Of a stretch of DNA of 64,000 bases, positions 27,460 to 35,831 are shown one piece after another. Source of the DNA: Pseudomonas sp. SLFW (lineage in GTDB: Bacteria; Pseudomonadota; Gammaproteobacteria; Pseudomonadales; Pseudomonadaceae); assembly GCF_009905615.1 (NCBI RefSeq), contig NZ_JAAAKW010000016.1:53298-117297 (forward strand), read 5' to 3'. Each line of letters opens with the position of its first letter. Positions within the stretch are counted from its first letter, which is position 1. The position numbers and the translations under genes are program-made. Below the pieces are notes generated by a model. That model saw only the letters and a program-made list of their open reading frames with translations, made no database searches and had not been told where the DNA came from.

Positions 27460-28323
27460 ATGCGTATTGAACAGACAGTTCCGATCATTGCATCAGGTTC
27501 CCATTTAAAAACCGGGTCATTGGGAGAGCCAAACGACAGCAGACCTGAAACACTTGCGGTGCAGGGCACCACCGTTTCGATCAGCGGTCAAGCATTGCTC
27601 AGGCAACGGCTCTTTTGCAGCGATCCGAATGTTGAGCCCGCCATGCCAGATATCAAGCACGATCCAATGGTGCTCAGGCCGCTCTTATATCTCAACAAAG
27701 ATGATCGGCAACTGCTGGGGGATATTTATGAGTTTGCGCAGGCGGAAGGTCTGGATCTGGTTTATGTTGATAGTTTGGGCCACAGTCTTGCAGAGTTTCG
27801 AGGCAGTGAGGATGGCAAACGAAGAAGCCCGCTGAATCAGGGTAAGGAATTTGATTGGGAAGGCCATATGGTCTCTTACAGCTTTACAGACAAAGATGCG
27901 GTTATCGCCGAGCGAATTCGAAACAGCTCTGCTCTACCGTCGACCCGTCTGGATAAAGCATTTATTGCTTATGAGACGGACAAAAACCATACGGCGATAT
28001 GTCACAGCGAATTCGATTTTCTGGAACTGGTGGTCACCCATTTCTCGAATGCACCCCAGGCCGTGCCCATAGACGGACGTTTTCAAAAACATGAGTACAT
28101 CAAAAATAACTTTGTGAGACATGTCTCGAAGGAAGTCTATGAGCACATGATATTTCCCAAAGGCGATAAGCCTGACAAAACAGCAGATGGTCCAGACGCA
28201 ACGGCTGCGAACCCTGTGCCCGAATTTGAACAAGCGCTGACGTTGCGCCAAGCCATCCACAAGTACCTCCAGCAAAACGCCATCCCCACGCTCTTCCAAA
28301 CCATCGCCCGGCTTCGCCGCTGA
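27460..28323 (+). CDS. Hypothetical protein, 287 aa
   Basis: No signal peptide or membrane helix. GGGAG lies just upstream of ATG 27460. The centre reads RPLLYLNKDDRQLLGDIYEFAQAEGLDLVYVDSLGHSLAEFR, and the protein ends in an Arg-rich helix (IPTLFQTIARLRR). Not recognised. It follows the FlhE-like gene by 49 nt in the same direction, so the two may be co-transcribed. Cytoplasmic location is inferred; a secreted toxin without a classical leader cannot be excluded. Confidence 0.6.
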   Translation: MRIEQTVPIIASGSHLKTGSLGEPNDSRPETLAVQGTTVSISGQALLRQRLFCSDPNVEPAMPDIKHDPMVLRPLLYLNKDDRQLLGDIYEFAQAEGLDLVYVDSLGHSLAEFRGSEDGKRRSPLNQGKEFDWEGHMVSYSFTDKDAVIAERIRNSSALPSTRLDKAFIAYETDKNHTAICHSEFDFLELVVTHFSNAPQAVPIDGRFQKHEYIKNNFVRHVSKEVYEHMIFPKGDKPDKTADGPDATAANPVPEFEQALTLRQAIHKYLQQNAIPTLFQTIARLRR

Positions 28324-28324
28324 C

Positions 28325-29398
28325 TCACTCAAACGCCAATGACCCACGCGCTCTCACCCCGGGCGGCGCCGAACTGACTCGGTTTCGCCCGGTGCTTTTC
28401 GCGGCGTATAACGCCATGTCCGCTTCGTGCAGCCACATACCCGCGTCGGTGAGGTGCGGGCCGTAGGCCGCGATGCCGATGCTCAGGCTTAGCCGCAGGT
28501 CGGGAAGGGCGGTGTGGGCGTGGTCGTGCACCGTTCGGCGCAGGCGTTCGAGGATGTCGTTGGCTTGCGCGAGCGTCGTATCGGGCAGGATCACGCAAAA
28601 TTCATCGCCGCCGTAGCGACCGGCCAGATCCGTTTCCCGAAGGCTCGCGGTCAAGGCACCACTCAATTGCTTGAGCACGTTGTCGCCGATGATATGGCCG
28701 TAGGTGTCGTTGATGGTCTTGAAGTGATCGATGTCGATCAGCGCCACACTGTTCTGACGCTTGAGTGTCTGGCAATTGTTGAACTCGACGCGCAGCAGGT
28801 CCTTCCAGGCACCGTGGTTCATCAGGCCGGTCAGGCTGTCGGTGGTGCTGAGTTTTTCCAGCGCCTTCTTGCTTTTCGACAGCTTCACCGCGACCCGATA
28901 GCACACCAGGCCAATCGCCATTGGGTAGATCACCAACATCGGCAGGCAGGCGTAGATCTGGATCTGGCTAATGTCAGGAAACAGTTCCGGGACGAAAATG
29001 CCGTAGGCCACCAGCCCGCCGACCACTTGCGCTAAAGCGCCCAACAGAAACAGCCGTGGTCCGCCCGCAGCAATGTTATTCATCGCCATCATCGACAACG
29101 CGGTCACGCTGGCCAGGGGGCTAAGCCCCATCGCACCGGCCCAGAAGCCCCCGGCCAGTGAGTCGTACATCAAATTTCGGCGTTCGGCCTTGTAGGGCTG
29201 TTTTGATAACTTAGCCAGAAGATACGCCAAGTGCGGCCATCCATAGCCATGCAAGACCATCACCACCCAGACCCAAACCGGTAGGTGTGACGGGTAAAGC
29301 GCGGCGGCAACGGCAAAAAAGCCGATGCCCATCCCCACGCTGCGCGGCACATGCATGCGCCGGGCAAACGAGAGACCTTTACGGACTGAGGTGTTCAT
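28325..29398 (-). CDS. MASE2-GGDEF diguanylate cyclase (AdrA/DgcC-like)
   Basis: 357 aa. Residues ~20-175 form a multi-helix membrane sensor with the MASE2-like features HVPRSVGMGIGFFAVAAALY, GYGWPHLAYLLA and ERRNLMYDSLAGGFWAG. The C-terminal GGDEF domain (about 190-345) has DSLTGLMNH, ALIDIDHFKTINDTYGH and the intact active site RYGGDEF. It should synthesise cyclic di-GMP at the inner membrane and favour cellulose or biofilm formation, as AdrA does. The I-site RxxD is partly visible (RETD, five residues before GGDEF), suggesting product inhibition. Confidence 0.9.
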   Translation of the reverse strand: MNTSVRKGLSFARRMHVPRSVGMGIGFFAVAAALYPSHLPVWVWVVMVLHGYGWPHLAYLLAKLSKQPYKAERRNLMYDSLAGGFWAGAMGLSPLASVTALSMMAMNNIAAGGPRLFLLGALAQVVGGLVAYGIFVPELFPDISQIQIYACLPMLVIYPMAIGLVCYRVAVKLSKSKKALEKLSTTDSLTGLMNHGAWKDLLRVEFNNCQTLKRQNSVALIDIDHFKTINDTYGHIIGDNVLKQLSGALTASLRETDLAGRYGGDEFCVILPDTTLAQANDILERLRRTVHDHAHTALPDLRLSLSIGIAAYGPHLTDAGMWLHEADMALYAAKSTGRNRVSSAPPGVRARGSLAFE

Positions 29399-29670
29399 AG
29401 CTCTTCACCGGGTAGTGACGCAGCATCCCGACTGAAACATCGGCCACGACGAACGACTCTGAGTGTCACCCCCTTCCCTGAGGGTGGGAAGAGCAATTTG
29501 CCACTACTGGTCGAATAATCACCACCGGCTGTCGTTAAGCCTGGCATCTGTCCGGGTGCTTTTTTCCCGAATCTGTCTATAGACGCTCTTCGGAGATTGG
29601 CGTGGAATGCGCACAACCCCTCTCGGCTGCTTTCGAGCGGGTCATTTCCTACAATGGCTGGACAGCGCTC

Positions 29671-30306
29671 ATGCCAGAACTTTCGAACCTCATCGCCTTT
29701 TCCCTCATCTCTCTGGGCATGGTCCTGACGCCGGGACCGAATATGATCTACGTGATTTCGCGATCGATCTCACAGGGTCGCAAGGCAGGACTGATTTCCC
29801 TCGGCGGCGTTGGCATCGGTTTCATCTTCTACATGCTGTGCGCGGCATTTGGGATCACCGGGCTAATCATGGCGGTGCCCTACGCCTACGACACCTTGCG
29901 CATCGCGGGCGCGCTGTACCTGTTGTACCTTGCCTGGCAGGCGGTCAAACCAGGCGGCCGCTCGCCGTTTCAGGTCAAGTCTTTGCCGCAGGACAGCAAT
30001 AAGCAGCTGTTTCTGATGGGGCTGCTCACCAACCTGTTTAACCCCAAAGTCGCCGTGCTCTACCTCTCGCTGCTGCCGCAATTCATCACCGTCGGAGCGG
30101 GCACCAGCGTGCTCAGCCAATCCCTGATATTGGGCAGCGCGCAGATCGGCGTCAGCCTCACGGTCAATGCGATGGTCGCCATGGCCGCGGGGTCGATTGC
30201 GGTGTTTCTGGCCACCAAACCCACGTGGGCTAACGTGCAGCGCTGGTTGATGGGCACGGTGCTGTTCGGCTTTGCCGTGCGCATGGCGGTCGAAAGCAGA
30301 AAGTGA
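29671..30306 (+). CDS. LysE/RhtB-family exporter (third copy in window)
   Basis: 211 aa, about six membrane segments. SLGMVLTPGPNMIYVISRSISQGRKAG near the N-terminus and GLLTNLFNPKVAVLYLSLLPQFI in the middle are diagnostic of LysE/RhtB transporters. ATG 29671 (MPELSNL) is chosen from family alignment; the frame extends 23 codons upstream. Divergent from the diguanylate cyclase. Substrate unknown. Confidence 0.86.
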   Translation: MPELSNLIAFSLISLGMVLTPGPNMIYVISRSISQGRKAGLISLGGVGIGFIFYMLCAAFGITGLIMAVPYAYDTLRIAGALYLLYLAWQAVKPGGRSPFQVKSLPQDSNKQLFLMGLLTNLFNPKVAVLYLSLLPQFITVGAGTSVLSQSLILGSAQIGVSLTVNAMVAMAAGSIAVFLATKPTWANVQRWLMGTVLFGFAVRMAVESRK

Positions 30307-30408
30307 CGGGTTCACACCTTCTGAAAAAACGTTCACCAATCCCTTGTCAGATGCGGCGTCAACGGCCAGATTAGCCGCCGAATTCGCATCATTTCAAAGG
30401 ATCGGCTG

Positions 30409-31578
30409 ATGCCCCTGAAACGCTTTCTCCCTCAGATGACGTGCCTCGCCGCGTTGATGGCACCGCTCGCCCATGCCGCTGATGCCCTGCACGTCTTCAC
30501 CGGCACCCTCGGTAAATCGCCCATCGTGGTAGAGCTGGACCTGACCAAGCCCGACGACATCAGCGGGCGCTACTTCTATGAGAAGTACCACAAGGATTTG
30601 GCGCTTTCCGGCAAACAGACCGGGCAGGATCTGACGCTGACCGAGGGCCTGAGCTACGACGACAATCCTGATTTACCCACCCTGCGTCTGCATAAATCCT
30701 CAGACGCTGGTTGGGCAGGGGAGTGGAGCAGTTCCAAGGGGAAATCCTACAAGGTGCAATTGAGCGAAAAGAAGGTCGCCGCGCCTGATGCCACCGCCGA
30801 GCCCGGCTGGCAAGGCATCTATCGGGACTCTCCTTACGACTACCTGCGCCTCAGCCAGTTGAAACTCAAGGCCGATAAAAAAGAGACCTTCATGGGCCAC
30901 GACCTGCAATGGTGGGTCGAGCCCGAATCAGGCATCACCCTGTTCGAAATCACTTCCGGTTACGCCCCCGAACAGGCCGAGAAAATCAACCGACAACTGC
31001 GCTCGCGGCTGTGGAATGAAGTCGTCAGCTACCACCAGTGCATGCTCGGTGGCAGCCGCACAGAAGGTGAGTTCGACCAGTCCGTCACCCCGGAACTGAT
31101 GACGTCGGGCATCGTCAGCCTCAACATCTCCACCTCCTACGATTGCGGTGGCGCACACCCGGACTTCGGCGATTCGCCCCTTAACCTCGACGCGACCACC
31201 GGAAAGGAACTGACGCTGGAAGATGTCCTCTGGGTCGGCAAAGGCAAGCCCTTCCACTATGAACGTGATGAAGCAGGCGGCGTGAGCTTCGACACGTACT
31301 CGGACTACCGCAGCAAGGCCTTCGCGCCCTGGCTCGTCAGCCAACTGAAAGCCGCCCACCCCGACGACATGAAAGCCCCCGAAACCGACGACGACTGCGA
31401 CTACACCGACGAATCCGTCTGGGACTTCCCGTCCTGGTACTTCACCGAAGAAGGCATCTACGTCGGCCCATACTTCGCCCGGGTCATGCGCGCCTGTGAA
31501 GGGCCGGAATGGTCGGTGGTGCCGTACGCCGCGATCAAGGCGCATCCGGGGGGCGTGAAGGTGGTATTGCCAGAATAA
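30409..31578 (+). CDS. Exported DUF3298-like hypothetical protein
   Basis: 389 aa with signal peptide (MPLKRFLPQMTCLAALMAPLAHA). An N-terminal beta-rich region precedes a C-terminal half in which STSYDCGGAHPDFGDSPLNLDATTGKELTLEDVL resembles the DUF3298/RsiV-like motif (xxSGGAHPN...FDxxTGxxL). It contains four mature-region cysteines (QCM, DCGG, DDCDY, ACEG) that could form disulphides. AAAGGA precedes the ATG. Periplasmic or outer-membrane-facing role inferred; function unknown. Confidence 0.65.
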   Translation: MPLKRFLPQMTCLAALMAPLAHAADALHVFTGTLGKSPIVVELDLTKPDDISGRYFYEKYHKDLALSGKQTGQDLTLTEGLSYDDNPDLPTLRLHKSSDAGWAGEWSSSKGKSYKVQLSEKKVAAPDATAEPGWQGIYRDSPYDYLRLSQLKLKADKKETFMGHDLQWWVEPESGITLFEITSGYAPEQAEKINRQLRSRLWNEVVSYHQCMLGGSRTEGEFDQSVTPELMTSGIVSLNISTSYDCGGAHPDFGDSPLNLDATTGKELTLEDVLWVGKGKPFHYERDEAGGVSFDTYSDYRSKAFAPWLVSQLKAAHPDDMKAPETDDDCDYTDESVWDFPSWYFTEEGIYVGPYFARVMRACEGPEWSVVPYAAIKAHPGGVKVVLPE

Positions 31579-31596
31579 AAGTGGATGAACGAGCAA

Positions 31597-31621
31597 GATT
31601 GCTGCTTAAAAGGCAGCAATC
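31597..31621. terminator. Bidirectional hairpin between convergent genes
   Basis: GATTGCTGC and GCAGCAATC form a 9-bp stem with a 7-nt AT-rich loop in the 65-nt gap between two convergent genes; a weaker GCTGC...GCAGC hairpin follows. No long U-tract, so termination is inferred from position. Confidence 0.55.
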
Positions 31622-31643
31622 GCTGCCCAAAAAGCAGCACTCA

Positions 31644-32297
31644 TCATTTGCCTCCCGTCACACCCTTCACCAAAGTCCCGTGAGCCTTGGCATCCTTCGC
31701 CAGCGAGATCACGTTGACCATCGCTGTGCGATTTCCGGAGGCCGCGGCGACGGTGGTGCTCAGCACCTTGCCCCCATCGACGCTGCCTGAGATATCCAGC
31801 TGACGCAGCCCAAGGCCGTTTCTGACGACCTTCTTTTCGCCCAGTTTGCTGAAGTCCTTGTAGCTGGACTGCTGCTGAACGAGGGTTTCCGCGATGATGT
31901 CGTCCAGGGTTTCCGTATCGTTTGACGGCACTGTCTTGCGGTCGGGCAGCGGCGTTTCCGTGATGATCACCACACGCTTCGCGGGTTTGTTCATGTACAG
32001 CGAGCCGGTAACCCCCGCAGCCTTCGCCTTATCATCGATCTCTTCCATCGGCCCTTTGACGTAGTCCTTGGGCAGGTAAAACACGAACTTGCCACCCAGC
32101 ATCGACACCTTCTGCCCCGTGGGTTTGGCAGGCACGGTCTTGGAAGTTTTCGAAGCCTTCGAGGATTTAGTCGAGTGAGTGGTCTTGGACGACTTGGCAG
32201 GGTGCTTGGTGTCGGTGGCAGCCTGGGCACCCGCCACGCTCAGGCCAAGCGACAGCGCAGTGCAGATCAAAGCTGATTTCAGGGTGAGCAAGCGCAT
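31644..32297 (-). CDS. Exported Lys/Ser/Thr-rich hypothetical protein
   Basis: 217 aa with signal peptide (MRLLTLKSALICTALSLGLSVAGAQA). A ~40-residue Lys/Ser/Thr repeat-like linker (KSSKTTHSTKSSKASKTSKT) precedes a globular domain of mixed alpha/beta character (VSMLGGKFVFYLPKDYVKG...AAASGNRTAMVNVISLAKDAKAHGTL), resembling stress- or envelope-associated proteins with a DcrB/PsbP-like fold by general pattern only. Function unknown. Confidence 0.62.
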   Translation of the reverse strand: MRLLTLKSALICTALSLGLSVAGAQAATDTKHPAKSSKTTHSTKSSKASKTSKTVPAKPTGQKVSMLGGKFVFYLPKDYVKGPMEEIDDKAKAAGVTGSLYMNKPAKRVVIITETPLPDRKTVPSNDTETLDDIIAETLVQQQSSYKDFSKLGEKKVVRNGLGLRQLDISGSVDGGKVLSTTVAAASGNRTAMVNVISLAKDAKAHGTLVKGVTGGK

Positions 32298-32510
32298 TCC
32301 TACCTCATCAAAGGCTAATTCCTACAGAGGTCCGCATTTTGCCTGACGCTTGCAGGCGATGGGTAGAAATGCGTTTGCGCAGACCGATGACCGTAGGGGC
32401 TCCCTTGCCCGCGAAAAGATCTAACAGCGAAACGTGGCTTCAAGCCTGTTTTTAATAAACCAACCCAGGCCCGTTATTTCATCGTTATTACGGCCGTCAC
32501 TTTTTAAGGC

Positions 32511-32538
32511 CGAAAAAAAGCCGCTAGGGAAAGCGGCT
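32511..32538 (-). terminator. Rho-independent terminator
   Basis: On the minus strand AGCCGCT-N6-AGCGGCT is followed by a run of seven T (A-run at 32513-32519 on the plus strand). It ends the transcript of the small secreted gene at 32641-32865. The rest of the 343-nt gap holds a decayed half-REP near 32390-32420 (gtaggggctcccttgcccgcga) and no gene. Confidence 0.85.
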
Positions 32539-32640
32539 GAAGTTTGGAGCTTTGGGGTCCCACGTCGGGAGCAACGACGCGGAGAGTTGCAACAACAGAA
32601 ACACAACAAAGAAAAAGACAGAACAGAAACGGCGTACAGG

Positions 32641-32865
32641 TCAGGTGTGTTTGGCGTTCTCCACTTGAGGGTCGTAGGTTGAGGCTTGCTGAGTCTTGTC
32701 CTGCTCCTTGGCCTTCGCAGCCAGGGCTTCTTCGTGCTGCTCGACGTTCGCTTGCAGCGCTTCGTTGCGGGCCACGAAGGCAGGAGATTCTTCGGCGAAA
32801 ACGGCAGGGGAGGCCATCAATGAAGACACAGCGAGTGCGCTGATAATGCCGATGGATTTGAACAT
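32641..32865 (-). CDS. Small secreted hypothetical protein
   Basis: 74 aa from ATG 32865 (MFKSIGIISALAVSSLMASPAVFAEE, a signal peptide), followed by a charged helix (FVARNEALQANVEQHEEALAAKAKEQDKTQQ). GAAGG is ~11 nt upstream. A perfect terminator follows 100 nt downstream, so the gene is a well-defined monocistronic unit. Function unknown; small Ala/Lys/Glu-rich exported proteins of this kind are common in Pseudomonas. Confidence 0.7.
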   Translation of the reverse strand: MFKSIGIISALAVSSLMASPAVFAEESPAFVARNEALQANVEQHEEALAAKAKEQDKTQQASTYDPQVENAKHT

Positions 32866-32992
32866 TTGAAATAAACCTTCTTGCGTGTGCAAGTTCGATT
32901 AGGTGAGGCCACTGTAAGAACCCAGCGCCTCAGGATCAAATGAAACCCGGCTAAATATTGATTAGCGAAAAAGTTATGTGGGTGTCAGGGAA

Positions 32993-33934
32993 TTAAATGT
33001 TTTTCATTGGCGCAAAAATAGGTCGAATGCCACGACACTTCGGATAATCCCCACAGCCCCAGAAATTACCACCGGCGTTTGCGCCAGTGCGAGCGACGCG
33101 GATCACCATCGGTTTGCGGCAATGCGGACAAGCGGGTGGCTTGGGCACGACCGGCGTTGCCACTGGCTCTTCAGGCACTTGTTCAAGAACCACCGCCGCT
33201 GGCTGCATCGGCTCAACCGCCGCAGGCTCAGCACGCTCGGGGCCAATTTCAGTCGTTGGCTGAGGACTGGGCTTGCTCGTCTCGGCAATCCACTGCCGCA
33301 ACACGTCCCCGTCCACCAGTTGCAGATTGCGTCCTGATGCAAAGTCCCGCGCCTGCCTGGTAAACGTCCCACTCGTCACCACGAACCCGCCGACAGCCCC
33401 CTCGGCCGCCATCGCCCCGTACAACTCCCGCACCACCGGCACACCCACCTGCACCGCGCGCCATTGCTTGCACTGCACCAGATACGTTTCACCGTCCTTG
33501 CGCGCCACCAGATCAATGCCGCCATCCGGCCCGCGACCACCGGTGTCCTGCACCTTGAAACCGCGACGACGCAACGCCTCACCCACCAGCAACTCGAACT
33601 CGCGCCAACTGATGCACAGCAACGTATTGCCGCCTGGGGTGGTGATGGATTTCAACAGCGTGCGTGATCGGAAACGGCGGAAGAGCGAGGCGATGGTACC
33701 GCAACCGAAAATGAAGGGCAGGGCGTACTGCCCGATGCCCGTCGCTACCCGCGTCACATTGCCGATGACAAGCGACTGAAACTGATGCGGATCGCCAGAG
33801 AACGCCGCTGGCGTAGACGAGGCCACCGCGTGCAGGCCAACCCCTGAGATCAGCGCAATCGAAAGACTCAGCCACCAGGGCAATTTGCTGGCGATTACAA
33901 AAAGGTCGTCAAACAGAGAAGATTTCTTGGCCAT
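32993..33934 (-). CDS. Membrane-anchored Mrr-type restriction endonuclease-like protein with topoisomerase zinc finger
   Basis: 313 aa. Two N-terminal hydrophobic helices (about residues 18-38 and 68-85) anchor an Mrr_cat domain (PF04471-like): WREFELLVGEALRRRGFKV, then the PD-(D/E)XK signature GPDGGIDLVARKDGETYLVQCKQW with catalytic D...QxK. A Pro/Glu-rich linker leads to a C-terminal CPHCRKPMVIRVA...FWGCGDYPKCRGI, a C4 zinc finger like those of topoisomerase I. Such proteins are predicted to cut modified or foreign DNA at the membrane. No methyltransferase is adjacent; the defence-like operon begins about 2.4 kb away. Confidence 0.85.
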   Translation of the reverse strand: MAKKSSLFDDLFVIASKLPWWLSLSIALISGVGLHAVASSTPAAFSGDPHQFQSLVIGNVTRVATGIGQYALPFIFGCGTIASLFRRFRSRTLLKSITTPGGNTLLCISWREFELLVGEALRRRGFKVQDTGGRGPDGGIDLVARKDGETYLVQCKQWRAVQVGVPVVRELYGAMAAEGAVGGFVVTSGTFTRQARDFASGRNLQLVDGDVLRQWIAETSKPSPQPTTEIGPERAEPAAVEPMQPAAVVLEQVPEEPVATPVVPKPPACPHCRKPMVIRVARTGANAGGNFWGCGDYPKCRGIRPIFAPMKNI

Positions 33935-34194
33935 ATCCGTGGTCTTTCACACATCCGTCAAAGAGGATTCAGTCAACAAGCGGCACACACCTGCAGCAGT
34001 CCGGCTTGCCGGCGGCAGCGATCATAAGCGTTCTGCAAACTTCGGTTCAGAAAACAACGAACCGTCTGTAAGAACCCTCATCCACAGCAGTAAGAATGCA
34101 ATCACAGTCTACAGCGAAAAAGCATTGTAGTGGCTCAATGATGTCATGGTAAAACGCTGTCCGGAAAATCCATCCGCACCGCTAAGGAACAGCC

Positions 34195-34485
34195 ATGACC
34201 AAGGTAGGAACCGTCTTCATCGCAGCACTCGCACTGCTCAGCGCCTTCACCGTTAACGCGAAAGAAACCCGCCTCACCGATGCAGCGATCGCCCAAATCC
34301 TCATCGAAGACTCCATCGCCAACTACTCCGGCAACTGCCCATGCCCCTACAACCCCGCCCGCAATGGAAGCCGGTGTGGGAAGCGCAGTGCATACAGCCG
34401 GCCGGGTGGATACTCGCCGTTGTGTTTCAAAGAGGATGTGACGAAGGAGATGGTGCAGGAGTATCGGGCGCGGACGAAGGGATGA
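34195..34485 (+). CDS. Small secreted Cys-rich protein (CPCPYN motif)
   Basis: 96 aa with signal peptide (MTKVGTVFIAALALLSAFTVNA). The mature part holds YSGNCPCPYNPARNGSRCG and RSAYSRPGGYSPLCF, a compact four-Cys motif shared by many small exported proteobacterial proteins of unknown role. The cysteines would form disulphides in the periplasm. Start fixed by the leader; GGAACAGCC upstream is a weak ribosome site. Confidence 0.72.
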   Translation: MTKVGTVFIAALALLSAFTVNAKETRLTDAAIAQILIEDSIANYSGNCPCPYNPARNGSRCGKRSAYSRPGGYSPLCFKEDVTKEMVQEYRARTKG

Positions 34486-34661
34486 TGTTTTGGGTTGTCG
34501 CCGCCGTGAAGTAGACAGGGCGGGGCACAGGATGCTGATGCTGCCTAGGACGTCTCCGAACCCTCAGTAAGGTCCGTCTGTTTCAGCCAAGTTTGCATTC
34601 CTCAATGCGAATCGCACCTTCAGAATTCAGCCCCTCATTACTGGAGCTAAGGTTAAGGGCG

Positions 34662-34898
34662 ATGACAATCCCTATGATTTTCGGCCTCGGCATGACAATC
34701 AACTGGTTGCTTGTCTACACTCTCAAGCCCCGTGCATGGCGAAAATAGTTGGGCTCGGGGCTGCTGATCTTTGGAGGCATTGCGATGTTCAAACTCAGAA
34801 GTCAAAGCAATGAAGCATCCCTGTCGTTTCTCATCGCCTTCATGATCGGATGGTCCCTGTTCTCGACTCGCGATCGGTTCGCTCTGGAAGAGGACTAA
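34662..34898 (+). pseudogene. Small membrane-protein ORF interrupted by an in-frame amber codon
   Basis: AAGGG precedes ATG 34662. The frame reads MTIPMIFGLGMTINWLLVYTL then KPRAWRK and a TAG at 34746-34748, but continues in the same frame as LGSGLLIFGGIAMFKLRSQ and LSFLIAFMIGWSLFS to TAA 34896-34898. A TGG-to-TAG change would explain this. Alternatively two separate peptides are made: the second has its own GGAGG seven nt before ATG 34785. Read through, it would be a 78-residue protein with about three membrane segments. Confidence 0.45.
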
Positions 34899-34903
34899 AT
34901 CCG

Positions 34904-35143
34904 GTGCTCTTCATCCTCGGAATCTTCCTAACCTGCACCGCCTACTACCTGCTCGACCGAAAACTCGTTCACAGAACCCCTCGAAAATGGACCGGCCTTG
35001 CCTTCATAAGCGTTGGCGCCACAGCGACCTTCACGCTTGATTCGCACATAGGCGACTTCCTCATCTGGGGCTTCGTCGTCGCTTGGTGCATTGGCCTAGA
35101 ACTGTTCTTCAACTGTGAGAAGTACAAGGGTTACTACGGGTAG
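34904..35143 (+). CDS. Small hydrophobic hypothetical protein
   Basis: 79 aa from GTG 34904, preceded by GAAGAGGA. About three hydrophobic segments: LFILGIFLTCTAYYLL, WTGLAFISVGATATFTL and FLIWGFVVAWCIGLELFF. It begins 5 nt after the preceding small ORF, so the two are probably coupled. It overlaps the 3' end of the convergent BRO-N gene by 35 nt. An upstream in-frame GTG at 34850 would overlap the previous ORF and is less likely. Function unknown. Confidence 0.5.
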   Translation: MLFILGIFLTCTAYYLLDRKLVHRTPRKWTGLAFISVGATATFTLDSHIGDFLIWGFVVAWCIGLELFFNCEKYKGYYG

Positions 35144-35717
35144 CGTCGGGCGCCCGGCGCAGTGCAAAGGGTTTCGCGACTGACATCTCATCCCCATCGA
35201 AGCACCTGAACCGCCATTCTCCACCAAGGCGCACGCGACTTCTGCTCGCTGGCGCCACTCGCATCTCATCCACCGCCAACACCTGCGGCATATCCCGCAA
35301 GCGAATCCACGGCTCGCTCTCCCAACGCAGCATGCTCACCGACAACCCCGGCCACTGCAGAAAACTCTCGCAGGGATAACAGGCCGCCGACGGCACCGTT
35401 TTATCCCACAGACACGGCACCACATCATGGGTATTCCAGCGCCGCAACGCCCGATTCTCCCCGCGGTAGTGATAGGTCAACAACGCATACACTGCCGATT
35501 CACTCACCACCAGCACCTCTTTCTCGTCTACATCATCTGCTAGCGCCACTGTACGGCGCTGATCTACGTCGAGCTTGCGCGTCGCGCGCTCGTTCAGCGG
35601 CCAGCCCATGAGACGGCCAAGATCGCGGGCGCAGAACCAGACTTCGGATTCTAGGAGGAAGGTGCGTAGGGGGCGGTTGTGGCGGTGGAAGGTGGTGGGA
35701 TGAAGCGCTGTGGGCAT
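35109..35717 (-). CDS. BRO-N domain protein (phage antirepressor-like)
   Basis: 202 aa. The N-terminal ~100 residues have the BRO-N pattern LRTFLLESEVWFCARDLGRLMGWPLNERATRKLDVDQRRTV...VVSESAVYALLTYHYRGENRALRRWNTHDVVPCL, as in phage antirepressors and baculovirus BRO proteins, which bind DNA. The C-terminal half is not recognised. ATG 35717 is chosen; a GTG-like start 11 codons upstream is less likely. Its transcript would begin with a 10-bp inverted-repeat leader (35754-35831). Related genes with similar leaders recur in Pseudomonas chromosomes. Confidence 0.75.
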   Translation of the reverse strand: MPTALHPTTFHRHNRPLRTFLLESEVWFCARDLGRLMGWPLNERATRKLDVDQRRTVALADDVDEKEVLVVSESAVYALLTYHYRGENRALRRWNTHDVVPCLWDKTVPSAACYPCESFLQWPGLSVSMLRWESEPWIRLRDMPQVLAVDEMRVAPASRSRVRLGGEWRFRCFDGDEMSVAKPFALRRAPDATRSNPCTSHS

Positions 35718-35753
35718 GATCCGTATCTCTTCTGAATGCCTCAATGGCAAGGG

Positions 35754-35831
35754 TGTCGGGAGTTAAGAAACCCACAGCGGAAAGGCCGGACTGATTCCCC
35801 TTACGGGTCTTGTATTCGTCCACTCCCGACA
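35754..35831 (-). promoter_or_regulatory. Inverted-repeat leader of BRO-N gene
   Basis: TGTCGGGAGT (35754-35763) and ACTCCCGACA (35822-35831) are perfect 10-bp inverted copies separated by 58 nt, directly upstream of the BRO-N start. In RNA they would close a long stem-loop that includes the GTAAGGGGAATCAGTCCGG region. A structured 5' UTR or a mobile-repeat remnant are both possible. Confidence 0.55.
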
